Assembly (NCBI GenBank): GCA_009801015.1
Contig: VHZZ01007824.1
Span: 26,359-70,696 of the forward strand
Direction of reading: 5' to 3'
Origin: Silene noctiflora
Lineage: Eukaryota > Streptophyta > Magnoliopsida > Caryophyllales > Caryophyllaceae
DNA length: 44,338 nucleotides
Positions 23,940 to 34,988 of this stretch are shown here, piece by piece (position 1 is the first letter of the stretch; the number at the start of each line of letters is the position of its first letter). The notes under the pieces are model-generated. The model ran no database searches, was not told where the DNA came from, and saw only the letters and a program-made list of their open reading frames with translations. The position numbers were made by a program, and so were the translations under genes.

Positions 23940-25496
23940 TATAACACCCTCATACTCCGAGGCACCTTACCATGGACTACCTCCGAATACAAGGATGCTA
24001 CCATCTCAGTTTCCCGAGGTAGTGAACATCATAGTAATAATAAAGAAACATTATTAATATAAGTATAATTTAAATGATTAAAAAATCCTCCACAAAACGG
24101 AGTACAAAACCAACTAAAACAAATGTGATGCTAAACAAGGTATGCGGAAACTAAAGACAAAACTCGTGAAGACTCCATCCTGCTAACCCCGCCGCGCAGT
24201 CAACAGCCATCACCGTCATAACCTGCTAACTCAACTACTCACCATCCCCGAATGGATCACCACAGTTTTTAAAACTTTAAACGGGGTCAGTCAACTGAAC
24301 AACTATATAAAGTAAACAATGTAATCAAACAGAACGAACCACCACCATCCCCATCACCATCACCATACACCATACATCAAGTAACCGACTACACACCAAA
24401 GTGTGTAGCCCTGCCAGTGGAAGACTGCAGCCAACCACCAAAACCACCCACAATACCCACGTCCCTTAATGTGCACATCACTCATGCGCCAAGAGAACGC
24501 AGGAGGCGAACAATGGGGGTGAGACCACCTCTTACAATGGCTCACAAACAATATCACAATCACAATACCGATCACACCCAACTCCAACATCCACCACCAA
24601 CTCCGCCATCACAATATCATCACAACAATACCATAACACAATACCCAAGTCCCTTAATGTGCACATCCCCCTTACGCTGAGAGAACGCAATGGGCGAACA
24701 ATGGGGGTGAGACCACCTCTCACAATGGCTCACAACCATACCAATACCAACACCGTCACAACAATAATATCACAATATAGATCAATCATAGTTGTAATCA
24801 CAGAGACCGTCACATTGTATCACATATAATTCTACAACCGACTGACAACGATAATATCACATCACGATAAACATCACAAGATCATCACAATCATAAAATC
24901 ATATCACAGTACACATAACACAACCGTCACATTATATAATATACAGTTCTACAGTCAACTGAGTAGGGAAACCCTACCTCAACAAGCATATCCGGCACAA
25001 GCAAGAGATCAATACGCTTCCTCTATGAAGTCTCCTCCTATAACGAATAAATTAACACTAATAAGGCACACAATCCATAAAACCCCCAAATCAGAAATTT
25101 GGGTTTCATATAATAGGCCAAAAGACTCAATTAAAGACTTACCCTTATGATTATGGTCTTACGATGCGTGAAAACCCCAACAAACGATAGAGACGCGCCG
25201 CGGAACGAAGGATTAGAAGGAGGAGTAGTAAACGATGTCTAGGTTTTTGTTTTAAAAGTGAAATAATGATTTACTGCTTCTCGTTCTAATATTTATACTT
25301 TCCGCCAAAACCCGATACGAACCGGACACTCGGTCGAGTACACGAGCCTCGACCGAGTGCACGCCACTTGACCGAGTGCTCCGCACTCGTCCGAGTCCCC
25401 AACTCCAGCACACTGACAGACTTACACAGATGGGCACTCGGTCGAGTACCCTATACTCTGCCGAATGTCCCAACACTAAAAACCACGAGTATTACA
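23940..25496 (-). repeat. 5' LTR of the nested chromovirus-like element
   Basis: 1557 bp. It carries palindrome cluster B near its start, then a TATA-like box (minus AGTATAAATATTAG, about 25282-25295). Closer to its end is a two-copy internal repeat keyed by CCCTTAATGTGC (near 24472 and 24650). Its last 900 bp match 21370-22295. Confidence 0.85.
25328..25466. repeat. Palindrome cluster B: six ACTCGGTCGAGT-like units
   Basis: Units at 25328, 25347, 25366, 25385, 25436 and 25455. The first four are spaced exactly 19 bp apart. They include ACTCGGTCGAGT (twice), ACTTGACCGAGT and ACTCGTCCGAGT. They lie in the U3 part of the 5' LTR, just upstream of its TATA-like box. Confidence 0.95.
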
Positions 25497-25707
25497 AACA
25501 TCATCTTCAGGAATCATCTCAGGAGTCTCCTCCAACTCAGTTGCATCAACAACTTCAGCAGGTTTGGAAGCAATGGTTTTTATTTTTGGTGCCATTGTAT
25601 TCTTTTTTGAAGTATTTAAATGAAGATGGACGATGATTTAGAACGAGTTTTTGTCAAAGAGAGATGAAGCAATGGTAGAATATGAGCGAGACAAGGACGT
25701 TTCTCTC

Positions 25708-25717
25708 TTATTTATAG
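25708..25717 (-). promoter_or_regulatory. TATA-like box of the antisense gene
   Basis: Minus-strand CTATAAATAA lies about 112 bp upstream of the ATG at 25595. That is a plausible distance for a core promoter with an 80-nt leader. It is outside the LTR, so the antisense gene may have its own promoter. Confidence 0.5.
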
Positions 25718-25864
25718 AGGATTTGAAATTAAGGTTAAATCAAGTGGATGAGATTAATCATTACTTTCCTAGTTAAATACGCAACCACCCAAATTAATAC
25801 CCTAGCCGTTGGTGAAATTTAAGTTGATCGGAATCTTATGTTATCCAAAGTAACTGCATACTGC

Positions 25865-25945
25865 GGCCTGGTCAGATTTTTGAAAGTTTGGCCTGGTCGG
25901 ATATTGAATACTTAGCCTGGTCAGATTATCTCCTCATTCCTGGCC
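25865..25945 (+). repeat. Three GCCTGGTCrGAT direct repeats before the Tat#1 polypurine tract
   Basis: GCCTGGTCAGAT, GCCTGGTCGGAT and GCCTGGTCAGAT recur at roughly 25-32 bp spacing. A palindromic TGGCCAGATC follows at about 25941. The motif sits just upstream of the polypurine tract. Confidence 0.8.
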
Positions 25946-25956
25946 AGATCTAGCAA

Positions 25957-25978
25957 AAATAAGGAGATAAGGGGCAAT
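25957..25978 (+). promoter_or_regulatory. Polypurine tract of Tat#1
   Basis: AAATAAGGAGATAAGGGGCAA directly precedes the 3' LTR. This is the usual plus-strand primer site and fixes the element's orientation as +. Confidence 0.8.
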
Positions 25979-26694
25979 TGTTAAGCCAGGATAAATCCTG
26001 CCACGATAAATCAGCAGTCAGCCAAATAAAATATGACAGGGGCACGAAAGACGCATGACAGGGCATGAGGCATCAGTCATAAGAGAGAATAGCAAAGCAG
26101 GCTGAGTCAAATGGTCTGGCTAGAACCCAAAGCAGCAGGAAAGAAGAATGTACATCATAGGAATTACGCATGTGATGGAATAAGCAAGGATGAGAGTAGT
26201 TCCTATCTTCAAGGGAGACTAAGTCCGCTAAGCAAGGAATCCGGGAAGCACAACCAAGAGGTAGTTAGAGGAGAGGCAACAAACGACTAAAAACTAGGAA
26301 CAAGTCAACAACAATCAAACCGCACTCCCTACTTTCTAGCAACGGTCACCACAATAAGGGGGATGATTATTTGATCCTAGGAGGCCTATAAAAAGCAAAG
26401 TCATAACGCCAACATACACACACGAAATACACACATACTTTATTACTATCACCATTGTAATCTCTTGCTCAAAATCATACATAGTGAAATCCTCTCCTGG
26501 CTTGGTGCCAGTGATTTTTTCCCATTTCAAAAGGGTTTTTCTACGTATAATTTTTTTTTGTTATTTTTATCTTATTTATTCTTTGCACTTATTATAAACT
26601 AGTTAGGCTAAGTGTTAGAGCTAGATAACCTTGCAATATCTAATCATGCAAGTAGATTCCCCTGCATGAAATCTTGCTAAAACAAGTATGTTAT
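25979..26694 (+). repeat. 3' LTR of Tat#1
   Basis: 716 bp, TG...CA, with a TATA box (TATAAAAA) at 26387-26394. It has about 20 bp more than the 5' LTR, mainly an extra CACGATAAATCAGCAG-like block near its start. It is followed by target duplication AGTAT. Confidence 0.92.
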
Positions 26695-26699
26695 AGTGA

Positions 26700-28000
26700 G
26701 CTTCTTGATGCATTTGCTTTAAAATGTCATTATAATCTAGTTTCAAACCATTTTAAACCCTTTTATTTCTGGCGCACTAAATCTTCCTAAGGACAATAAT
26801 AAAGGAAGAGATTGCTACAATTGGATTCTGCTGTTTTGAGAGTAAATTAATCCAATTTATGATTTAATCTTGAATTGATAAAAGATGCCCAGCAATACTT
26901 TTAATACCGAGTTGTGATCCAAACCATAACCTGGCAGCAAAAGCACAATCTCTAAATAAGTGTTCAAGAGATTGAATATGGGAAGAATTGGAAGCACACA
27001 TCAGACGCGTGTGTTGCCACCCAAGACCTCTAAACAACACCTCTTCACCACAAGGAAGAGAATGAGAAAGAATCCTCCACATAAATATTTTCCATTTATT
27101 CTGGATAGGAAGAGACCAAAGCTTTTTCTTACAAAAATCGATACTTGAAATGTCCATTCTGGTTCGATCTTTCTGAGTGGCTTTGGAGCGTCATGTATGA
27201 TTGAAAGCTTGTGCATATCCATGCTTGATAGAATATTTGCCATTACTGCAAAGAGTCCAGTAAACATGGTCATGAGTAGGTTCACCCGGAAAAGAGTTAG
27301 ACAGAATAAGAGGGGCAACTTAATTGTGTGACACAAATGCTAAGGATGAGATCCTCATTCTAGCACCCATCTTCAGTTTGCAGCTGACAAACACAGATCC
27401 TTCGCTTAAGCTTTAACTCTTCAGCAGGGATATGAAGAATCTGGGTAAGACTTTTATCATCAACCCATTTATCCCGCTAAATATCCAGAAGAGATGGAAA
27501 ACCAATTTGCCAAGCCAATTTCTCCTTAAGAAGCTCTGAACCCCAAATAATACCTTTCCCAACCCATGATAATGCAGAAGAAAAGTTACTAGTACAATCC
27601 ATTGTTGAGGTCGCAGATATCTTATATTTATTCCCAAGAACTTGACCAAGGAGATTATAAGGTTTGTCAATGGTATTTCACACAGTTTCCGCAAGAAGGC
27701 TTTGATTAAGACATCCCAAATTTCTAATGCCCAAGCCGCCACTACTGTTGGGAGAATTAATAAAAAGTTTACTGCTCCGGTGGATTTTAGAAGAATTACT
27801 CGAACCGCTCCACTATAAATGTGAAAGCAAATAATCAATCTTTGAAATCACGCTTACCGACATTTTAAATGCCGATAGAGAGAAAATAGAAAGTGAAGAC
27901 AGTACCAAAGTAATCAGAGTCAATTTTCTAGTAGCAGATAAAAATTTATTATTCCTGCTTAAAATTCGTCGTCTTACTTTTTCAACAACCGTTGCGAAAA
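26700..28000 (-). mobile_element. LINE-1 type element, 5' portion: RT end and zinc-binding domain
   Basis: On minus, going down from about 28000: end of the RT/thumb region (RKLTLITLVLSSLSIFSLSAF, GGLGIRNLGCLNQSLLAETVW), then the zf-RVT domain (KKKLWSLPIQNKWKIFMWR, LEHLFRDCAFAARLW). Several frameshifts and stops are present. It continues across the Tat insertion into the RNase H part at 9947. The first, catalytic half of the RT is missing: the similarity begins abruptly at about 28000 against a copia gag. Confidence 0.85.
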
Positions 28001-28008
28001 TTTCCTTT

Positions 28009-28374
28009 TTATATTCTCATGGCTTGAGAAAATATGGTTGAAAGCCTAGAGAACACCTCATGGGCATTGTGGAGTTTAATACATTGTCGATGTAAAGAGG
28101 GGTCCATGGCAAAAATCAAGACGTTCTTGACCGCCAGGGATTCTCTTTGGTACTTTTCGTAAGCATCCCTTAGAGCGATGGTAGTCCTTGTGTTCGGTGT
28201 AGGGGGAGGGGGATCAGTGAGGGAACATAACTTGCCATCACTTGCGGCGGCCAATCAAAGTTGTTCTTCCCAGTCTTTAAAATTACTACCATTTGCATTT
28301 AAAGTAAATTTGTCCATGAACGAACGAAGCCATGAATCTTTAGAGATTGTAGCGGTTTGACTAGTTGTAGCCAT
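28009..28374 (-). pseudogene. Ty1/copia gag, N-terminal fragment
   Basis: The ATG at 28374 on minus opens a copia-type Gag start (DSWLRSFMDKFTLNANGSNFKDWEEQL). A TGA follows where Trp is expected, then ALRDAYEKYQRESLAVKNVLIFAMDP and AHEVFSRLSTIFSQA. The similarity to copia Gag stops at about 28009, where LINE sequence starts. Only about 120 residues remain, so it is dead. The upstream leader, primer site and LTR of the same element follow to the right. Confidence 0.75.
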
Positions 28375-30279
28375 AGTGATTACTACAAAACGGAAATGAA
28401 AAGAAAATTAACACTTATCGTTAAAAATTTACTTGTAAAACAATTTTAACAAGTTCGCATTTATATAATGATCTCCCACTGAAATATATAAACGATTCCA
28501 AGATCCATCTTTATATAAATACAGGCACGGTGATCCGATACATCCCATATTTATATAAATTTGGCGAGTCAACTCCTTGACTAATTCTACCATTAGAACT
28601 CTTGGTTGACGAATTTTCTTTAAATTCCATCTTTAGCCCCGGAACCAAATATGGGCATGGTGGGCTGATACATCCCATATTTGTTCCTTTGAGTCCGACC
28701 AAATTTTGTGTGTAATAACATTTATCACCCTACTTACCCAGCGTAAAAAGAGAGCACCACGGTGAGCCGAGCCTACCCCCTAATGACGTTACTATTTGGT
28801 AAGGCTAATCTCAATTTTTTAAAAAGGTGAGAGATCTTATCAATTAAATTGTCTATCACTTTTAAGTGAACTAAATAAGTGAATTCTAGACAATTAAAAA
28901 TTGATAACAACAAAATAAAAATGCATGTTGTGACGATTTGGCATGAATTCATATAAAACAATGACAAACATTCTTATATGGCCACCTAGCTAATCTAACT
29001 AACTAGACTATTACACTACGGAAACCAACCCCTTGGTCCCTTGAGTCTTCATTGATATGGCCTCCATCTTTTGGATTCGGAACTTCTTCCCGAAAAATAC
29101 CGTCTTGTGAAAAACTAGAACAAAATAACTCCTATAACCAAATTACATAGCTATTCCTATTATACAATAATTTTAATAAAAACTAAAACTAAATAATAAA
29201 TTACAAACCGGCGATACGAGATCGCATTAAATTACAAACCAATCAATATACCCTTACATTATGGGTAATATCGATTTCTAACTATGGCCATATAAGGTAA
29301 AATTATATGATTAATATACAATAAAGCCATTCATCAACATAAATAAAATTATGCATTAAATAAAATATGTCATGTCAAATCGTCCTAATTTACCAACAAC
29401 GATGACAAGAGCCCGGTTTTGCGGAATTGACCATTTTTAACAATTAAAAATTCATAATCCAATATTAAAACTCATTTTAAGATATACCAAGTTATAATAT
29501 CTGGTCCAACACCAAAAATTAGTCCCCACTAATTATTTATCAATTTACTAGGTGGGAAAACATTTTTATAGAAATATTACCATTTAAATCACAACTTTTA
29601 TGAAATAAAATTAATTTAATCATAACGCTTATGAAATATTTGTATCCTAAAATTTTATAAATTCAGGTACCTTACCATAATTATATTCATGTCAAAAAAT
29701 TTCCCATATAATCGATTAATAATAATTTTATAAATTAATCGATACAACTTTTACGATTTAATTTCAAATTAAATTATAAAAATTATAAAATATTCAAAAA
29801 AAAAAATTTGAAAATTTTGTAACAATTTCCAGTAACTAAATAGGTAAAAATTTATACCATAAAATTTTAATTAACATTTATTAATAAAATAACCATTATT
29901 TACCAATTTTTATCACATAAAACCAATAAACTATCAAAATTAATCATATTAATTTCTTAAATTCTACTTCTCATAAATATAATATTCAAGTGATTATTTG
30001 TAAATAACTATGCCCAAGATTAACATGCAACATAGTTTTATTAACAATTAACAAAAATTAAAGCATTTTAACTCGGTTTTTGTTAGTAATATGCAATTAT
30101 ATGCTATAAAATTCCATAAAATCCAAAATTTCGACCTAACATATATTAGGACCACATTCTTATATTCAAATTAATATTTTGTAACAAAACTAATTTTAAC
30201 ATCAAAATATTCATTTTTATCAATTTATCTCATAAAGTGATAAAACCGTCTTAAAATGACATGCATGTGAATAACAATA
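28375..30279 (-). other. Long AT-rich leader of the copia element
   Basis: About 1.9 kb without coding signal between the primer site and gag. A diverged direct repeat is present: a CCATCTTTA start and the string GATACATCCCATATTT occur at about 28536-28551 and again at about 28669-28684. Confidence 0.6.
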
Positions 30280-30290
30280 CTCTGATATCA
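30280..30290 (-). promoter_or_regulatory. Primer binding site of the copia element
   Basis: Minus TGATATCAGAG, one base off the common TGGTATCAGAG iMet primer site. It lies 2 bp inside the LTR end. Confidence 0.65.
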
Positions 30291-30292
30291 CT

Positions 30293-31400
30293 TGTTAGTC
30301 TAAGATTCTCATTAGAAGAATCTAATGACACATTAAATTACTAGTTAATTTATTTAAATTGGTCTTAATACACATGCATGCAAACTAAATAAAAATAAAA
30401 ATAAGAATAGATAAGAATATCCTCACATTGGTTTTAAGGCTATAAGAACAACATCAATTTGTAGTCTTATTGAGCAATCTACTAGCTTAGGATGATCCTC
30501 CTAACCCATAGCCTTCAATGGAGAAGACCTCCTTTGGTTTACACCCAAGACTAGCCCAAATATCATATAAATTACTAACTAGGTAATTCGTAGAATAACC
30601 TTGTTTATTATTATGTCATATTATTACTCTAATAATATTAGATAATGTATATTATTATTTATGTGAATATATAATGATGTTTTATCAACAATTGATCAAG
30701 GTTTGATGAAGAAGATGAAGAAAAATGATTTTTTTTTCTCATAAGAAAACCGGCCAAAAGCTCTTTATGGGTGAATTTTGGTCCATTTTGATTTTCGACA
30801 TTTGTCCCACAAATGCTTATAAGACTTATATTTAATTATCTTATATAATTAAATATTAATTTAATTATTTAACACTTAAATAATACAAATTAAATATTAA
30901 TGCACACTTAACTTTTAAGTGACATTAAACCATTTTATCAATATAAAATTTGTTTTATAATAATTAATTAGCTAATTTTACAACTTCTTGTAAATATAAT
31001 TAATTAATTACCTCCGCCTCACAATATACACACATATCGTTAAAATTAGTTAATTAACTATTAATTACTAAATTTTATCTAATATTTATTAATCAATTAT
31101 CATATAATTAAATAATAAATACCTTTGGCCCGAGTTCATAACTCGTCATCAAATAATAAATTTATTTGACTAATTAAAAGTCAATTTATGCAAGGTACTA
31201 ATTAAATTGTATCCTACACAAATAATTAGTTTATCCATTTGGACATCATCCTATAGGTGTGACCGAAAGGGATCAGTTAATCACCGATGTCTTACGACAG
31301 TACCGTCAAACTATAGTCAGTCGAGCGTTACCGATTTATGTTGATCAATTGACAAATAAAATATTATATCTCTAATATTCCTTTTATGAGATTTATTATG
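30293..31400 (-). repeat. 5' LTR of the copia element (outer boundary approximate)
   Basis: On minus the LTR ends in GAATCTTAGACTAACA at 30293. The outer start is not fixed; it lies before about 31410, where gypsy integrase sequence begins on +. The body is very AT-rich. Confidence 0.5.
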
Positions 31401-31409
31401 TAGACGCAC

Positions 31410-32028
31410 TATTGAGGATGACACCTACTCCAACACACTCTTCACCTTACCGACTCCAAACCAATGGAGCCGTCGATGCAGCAAACAAGAATGTTGACAT
31501 GATCCTAAATAAAATGATCGACAACTATCGCGATTGGCCTAATAAGATACCCTTTGCTTTATGAGGATATCGAACCTTAGTCAAGACGCCTACTGGGGCT
31601 ACTCCTTTCTATTTAACATATGGTATGGAGGCCACACATCCAATAGAGCTAGAGATTCCATCTATACGCATCATACTCGAAAGTCAAATCCCAGAAGCTA
31701 AATGGAATAGGGAAAGATATGAGGAACTCATTCTCTTGGATGAGGGACGTTTACGTGCCTTGCATAATGTTCAAACATATCAAGCACGGATAAGAAGAGC
31801 TTTCAACAAGAAGGTCAAACCTCGAAACATCAAAGAGGGGGATCTAGTCCTTAAATCCGTTTGACCCCTTTTGCTAGTCGTCCCAAGGGGAAAGTTCAAG
31901 CCTAATACGGTTGGGCATTACTTTGTCAAATCAATACTCTCAGGGGTGCAGTTAGAATCACAGACTTAGATGGTAATGAGTTTTCAAACCCAACTAACCT
32001 AGACTAGCTTAAGAAATACTACCCTTAA
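31410..32028 (+). pseudogene. Integrase C-terminal part of a second Tat-type element (Tat#2)
   Basis: Coding similarity runs from HSSPYRLQTNGAVDAANKNV through TPTGATPFYLTYGMEA and LRALHNVQTYQARIRRAFNKK to GNEFSNPTNLD and a natural TAA after KKYYP. This is the classic Tat/Ogre integrase tail. Stops occur at the FAL-GYRT Trp, after LKSV and near LD-LKK. The upstream part is cut off by the copia LTR. It is on the strand opposite to the two genes that follow. Confidence 0.85.
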
Positions 32029-32570
32029 AATAGGTCGAAATGCGCCACGTGTGACCCATGTGCCACTCATGTGACACGTTACACACGGCCCACGACCATT
32101 TTCATTCCCATGCCATTTCGCTCTTGCATTTTAGCATTGCCATTCTTAGTATCGTCAACATAACATAATTGTATTTTGATAGTAATTAAAGCACCATGCT
32201 TAATCCCTGCGTTCATTTTAAGCTCTTGCTTCGAACATATATTCCTTTGCGCAATTTTTATTTCGAACTGCGTTCTGGGTTTGATTTCATTTTCAAAAGG
32301 TGAATACGTAGACAATCCTTCGCTGGATACAACCCAAAAAGTATTTTAACTCAAAAAATGTGCAAGTGCTTTGGCGCTTGAAATTCGAAAGAATAAATAA
32401 AGGGAAATAACTAAATTTCTTAACTAAATAAACTGTTTATTCATTATTTAGTAATACGCCAAATAATACAAATAAATTGCTGAAATTAAATGCTAGAGGA
32501 TTCTAAAAATCCCGCTTTATTATTACAACAATAATAATAAATAATACTAATATAAAGACTTAGGCTATCT
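32029..32570. other. Spacer between Tat#2 pol and the antisense gene
   Basis: 542 bp with no gene. It starts with a GCCACGTGTGACCCATGTGC stretch and then becomes AT-rich. The two opposing genes end toward each other here. Confidence 0.6.
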
Positions 32571-33063
32571 TTATTCATCCATCTTCCCCCTGCCTTTGTC
32601 ATTTTTGTCATATTTCTTGTCTCGGCCTCGAGGAGCCCGCTCTTGCGTTATCTCTGACCTAATCACTCTTCCCATTTATATCCACCACCATCTTCTCAGC
32701 AGGAGGAGCTATCTTTGTCTTCTTCATCGGACGAACAACTCGGAACCCGGCTTCCTCTTCCTCTTCAGTTAGATATTTATGATTCTCCTTAGCAACCTCG
32801 CGGACTTTGTAATCAATGGGCTCATGCTTCCTCAATTTCTCACGTTCCTCTAACGTGCTAGCCTTGGCCCACTGCAAGTAAGAGTCGGATACCCAGAGCA
32901 AACCTACAGGAGTAGGTATGTACAAAATGTTCCTTTGGGCCCAACGAAGTGCCCACTCGCGACAAGAGTCGGAGGTATGCGCCAAGGCTGTCTGAGGTAC
33001 AGTGTTAAGCTTCAAGATCTTTTGCCTCAAACCAACTTGTCTCAAGAGCAATCTTCCCAAACC

Positions 33064-34327
33064 AAACCCTTGCTTGTCCCCAAGCAAGCTATAGACTAAT
33101 GGAACGGATATCATTCTCAGACCTAGCTACAAATCGCCATGCCTAAACCATAGAATGCAACAACTCAACACTATAGTAATGGGTCAAATGCAAACGAGTT
33201 AAATCAATGTTTTAAAGTTATTGAACTGTCGACCTTGCAAGACTTGTATATATTGGACTCTCATCACACAATTTAAAGAACATGGTAAGCATTTTGTAAG
33301 ATAGGAAGAAAACAAAGCCGCTCACCTAACTGCAACCTAGAAGAACATAAATGCAAGCTAACATGAGGCCGACCTCGAATGACCGTACTTATGCATTCCA
33401 ACCAAACAGGGCCAAGACACATGCCGAGGATTTACATATAGTGTGAGGTGAGGTAATTGGGTAGGAAAGGGCAAAGTAGATTTGGATATGTGGAGGTAAA
33501 GCCAAGCTAGTACAACCGTAACCAAGTAATAGAGCATTCCGCTTAACATCACAATCTTAGTAAATAAAAACAATGCCAATGCGGCATACAACTCACTCAC
33601 ACCATCAAGAACACGACTCCCCATAAAATATAATGATAGACATGGGAGTAAACATCAACATCTTTTTTTTTAAGTACGTTTTATTTCTTATTTCTCCTTT
33701 TTTTCATTTTTCTTCTCATCATCTTTTTTCATTTGTTTTTTTTTTCAGTTTTTTTTTTTTTTTTTCACTTTCTCCTTCTCATTTCACCCTTCTTCTTGAA
33801 TTAAGACAAATTACCAAATTGATAAACACAACATGTCCATAATCAACAACCAAACTAGCTTGACAAAGGTAGGTTAAATTTAGGATTGTAGTTGATAAAT
33901 GGGTCAAAACAGGTCAATTTGGCATGTGAAGTTCATGGGTAAAAATAAAACGACAAATTTTCCTCTCCACATGTGTCACCACCGCAAACCGAATGCATAC
34001 AGGTACTAAGAGATGGATGTCATGCTTCTGCAAATTGATGTTACATGTCTTATAAGGAGTACTACTCACATCCCAGATGAAACTGATCACGAATGTCTTA
34101 GTTTATGGAAGCTCTAAACCTTAGAAATTATGAGTAGGTTGCCAATATTAAGTCAAGTATATTTGTTCAGCAAAATTTAACAACTCGTAGATTATGCATT
34201 GACTATACTAGTAGAAGTGTTAAAAATGCAAGGCTCGGGCTTAGAGGTAAAGTGTAGTGCAATGTCATCATAGAAATCCGACCGCTCCGACTCGACCTAA
34301 ATGCGGAAGTAAACATGTTATTTTTAT

Positions 34328-34367
<40 letters not shown>

Positions 34368-34988
34368 TTTTTGAAAACGAAATAAAGAACAATGCATGCA
34401 CGAATGCAATAAACGTGAGACAGAAATGCAATAAAAAACAATGCAGATGCAAAACAGATGCAAATACCCTCCCCAAACCAAATCACACAATGCCCTCATT
34501 GTGATCATCAAACAACCGCAGTAGTGTAAAATGGGGGAAAGAGGGGAAACAAACGAAAGGAAAGAAGAGTACAGAGCGTACCAGACAGAGCAAACACCCT
34601 TTTAATTTGCCTGAAGAACAACTTTAGTCGATCGACTAAAACAACGGTCGATCGACTCCTTCAGCAACTTAGTCGATCGACTAATAACAATGGTCGATTG
34701 ACTTTTGTCGACACTGCACGCTTCCCAATCTTACTACTCGTGCATCATATACCAACGCGACGCATAACGCCTTTATTGGACTTGAAAAGAAATACACACA
34801 ATTTCCAAGGAAATACCAAAACTACCATCCAAATTGTCTTGATTCTAGTGCAAACAATGTCTAACTAAAGCGATTAAAAATACCCAACTAACAAAACTAA
34901 ATGTCCCTTGCAAAATTACATAAATGTACAATCCAGGATGCCTCCCGGGCAGCGCTGGTTTATGAGGTCCTGCTCGACCTTTGCCGCC
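33064..34988 (-). other. Non-coding 3' part of the Athila element
   Basis: AT-rich, with long T runs on + (for example about 34323-34362). It contains GGGAGGCATCCTGGATTG (minus, near 34930), similar to the end-of-pol leader seen in other Athila-type copies. Palindrome cluster C lies within it. No gene. Confidence 0.7.
34625..34703. repeat. Palindrome cluster C: four AGTCGATCGACT-like units
   Basis: AGTCGATCGACT at 34626 and 34671, GGTCGATCGACT at 34646, GGTCGATTGACT at 34692. Spacing is 20, 25 and 21 bp. It lies in the Athila 3' non-coding region. Confidence 0.95.

Larger units (their letters stand above)
21370..25496 (-). mobile_element. Deleted chromovirus-like LTR retrotransposon nested in the antisense gene
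   Basis: Outer ends on + are TGTAACACCCC...GAGTATTACA, with perfect target duplication AACAT at 21365-21369 and 25497-25501. The orientation is minus: the 5' LTR is 25496-23940, the primer site 23936-23921, the internal remnant 23920-22296 and the partial 3' LTR 22295-21370. No gag or pol is recognisable, so it is a non-autonomous deletion derivative. Removing it with one AACAT copy restores the frame of the host antisense gene. Confidence 0.88.
18466..25595 (-). pseudogene. Antisense extra gene of Tat#1 (spliced; gypsy-type transposon domain plus coiled coil)
   Basis: A minus-strand gene lies between pol and the 3' LTR. The ATG is at 25595. Exon 1 runs 25595-20776 and is interrupted by the element 21370-25496. 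Intron 1 is 20775-20682, exon 2 20681-20487, exon 3 20415-19946 and exon 4 19865-18466, which contains the hAT. All three introns are GT-AG and the frame is kept at each. The first part (FIFSPAKPLSLSI, PFSPLMVDVIRAI, DKGWAKTYMFVKA) resembles the plant 'putative gypsy-type transposon' domain. The C-terminal part (KEMQDLNATYLELCKL) is a coiled coil with an acidic tail. At least four stops near 21110-21215 and a few in exon 4 kill it. Antisense extra ORFs are known in Tat elements such as Grande. The function is unknown. Confidence 0.8.
9953..26694 (+). mobile_element. Tat-lineage Ty3/gypsy LTR retrotransposon (Tat#1) with nested insertions
   Basis: A 16.7 kb unit with two LTRs that both begin TGTTAAGCCAGGATAAATCC and end CTTGCTAAAACA. 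The perfect 5-bp target duplication AGTAT lies at 9948-9952 and 26695-26699. Inside, in order: primer site, decayed gag, protease, RT, integrase, then an antisense gene, then a polypurine tract just before the 3' LTR. The gag shows the CEFHxxxGHTTEEC motif of Tat elements. The size is inflated by at least four later insertions. It interrupts a LINE. Confidence 0.92.

Noticed and set aside
33051..33063. Hidden 3' LTR of the Athila element to the left
   Set aside because: Sequence left of 33051 is the continuing DUF7745-like gene, with no TGATACGTGC start and no TAGCCTGTCA end.
34323..34511. Minus-strand 102-residue frame with a long Lys run
   Set aside because: The Lys run is a homopolymer A tract in the Athila 3' non-coding region; it is not a gene.
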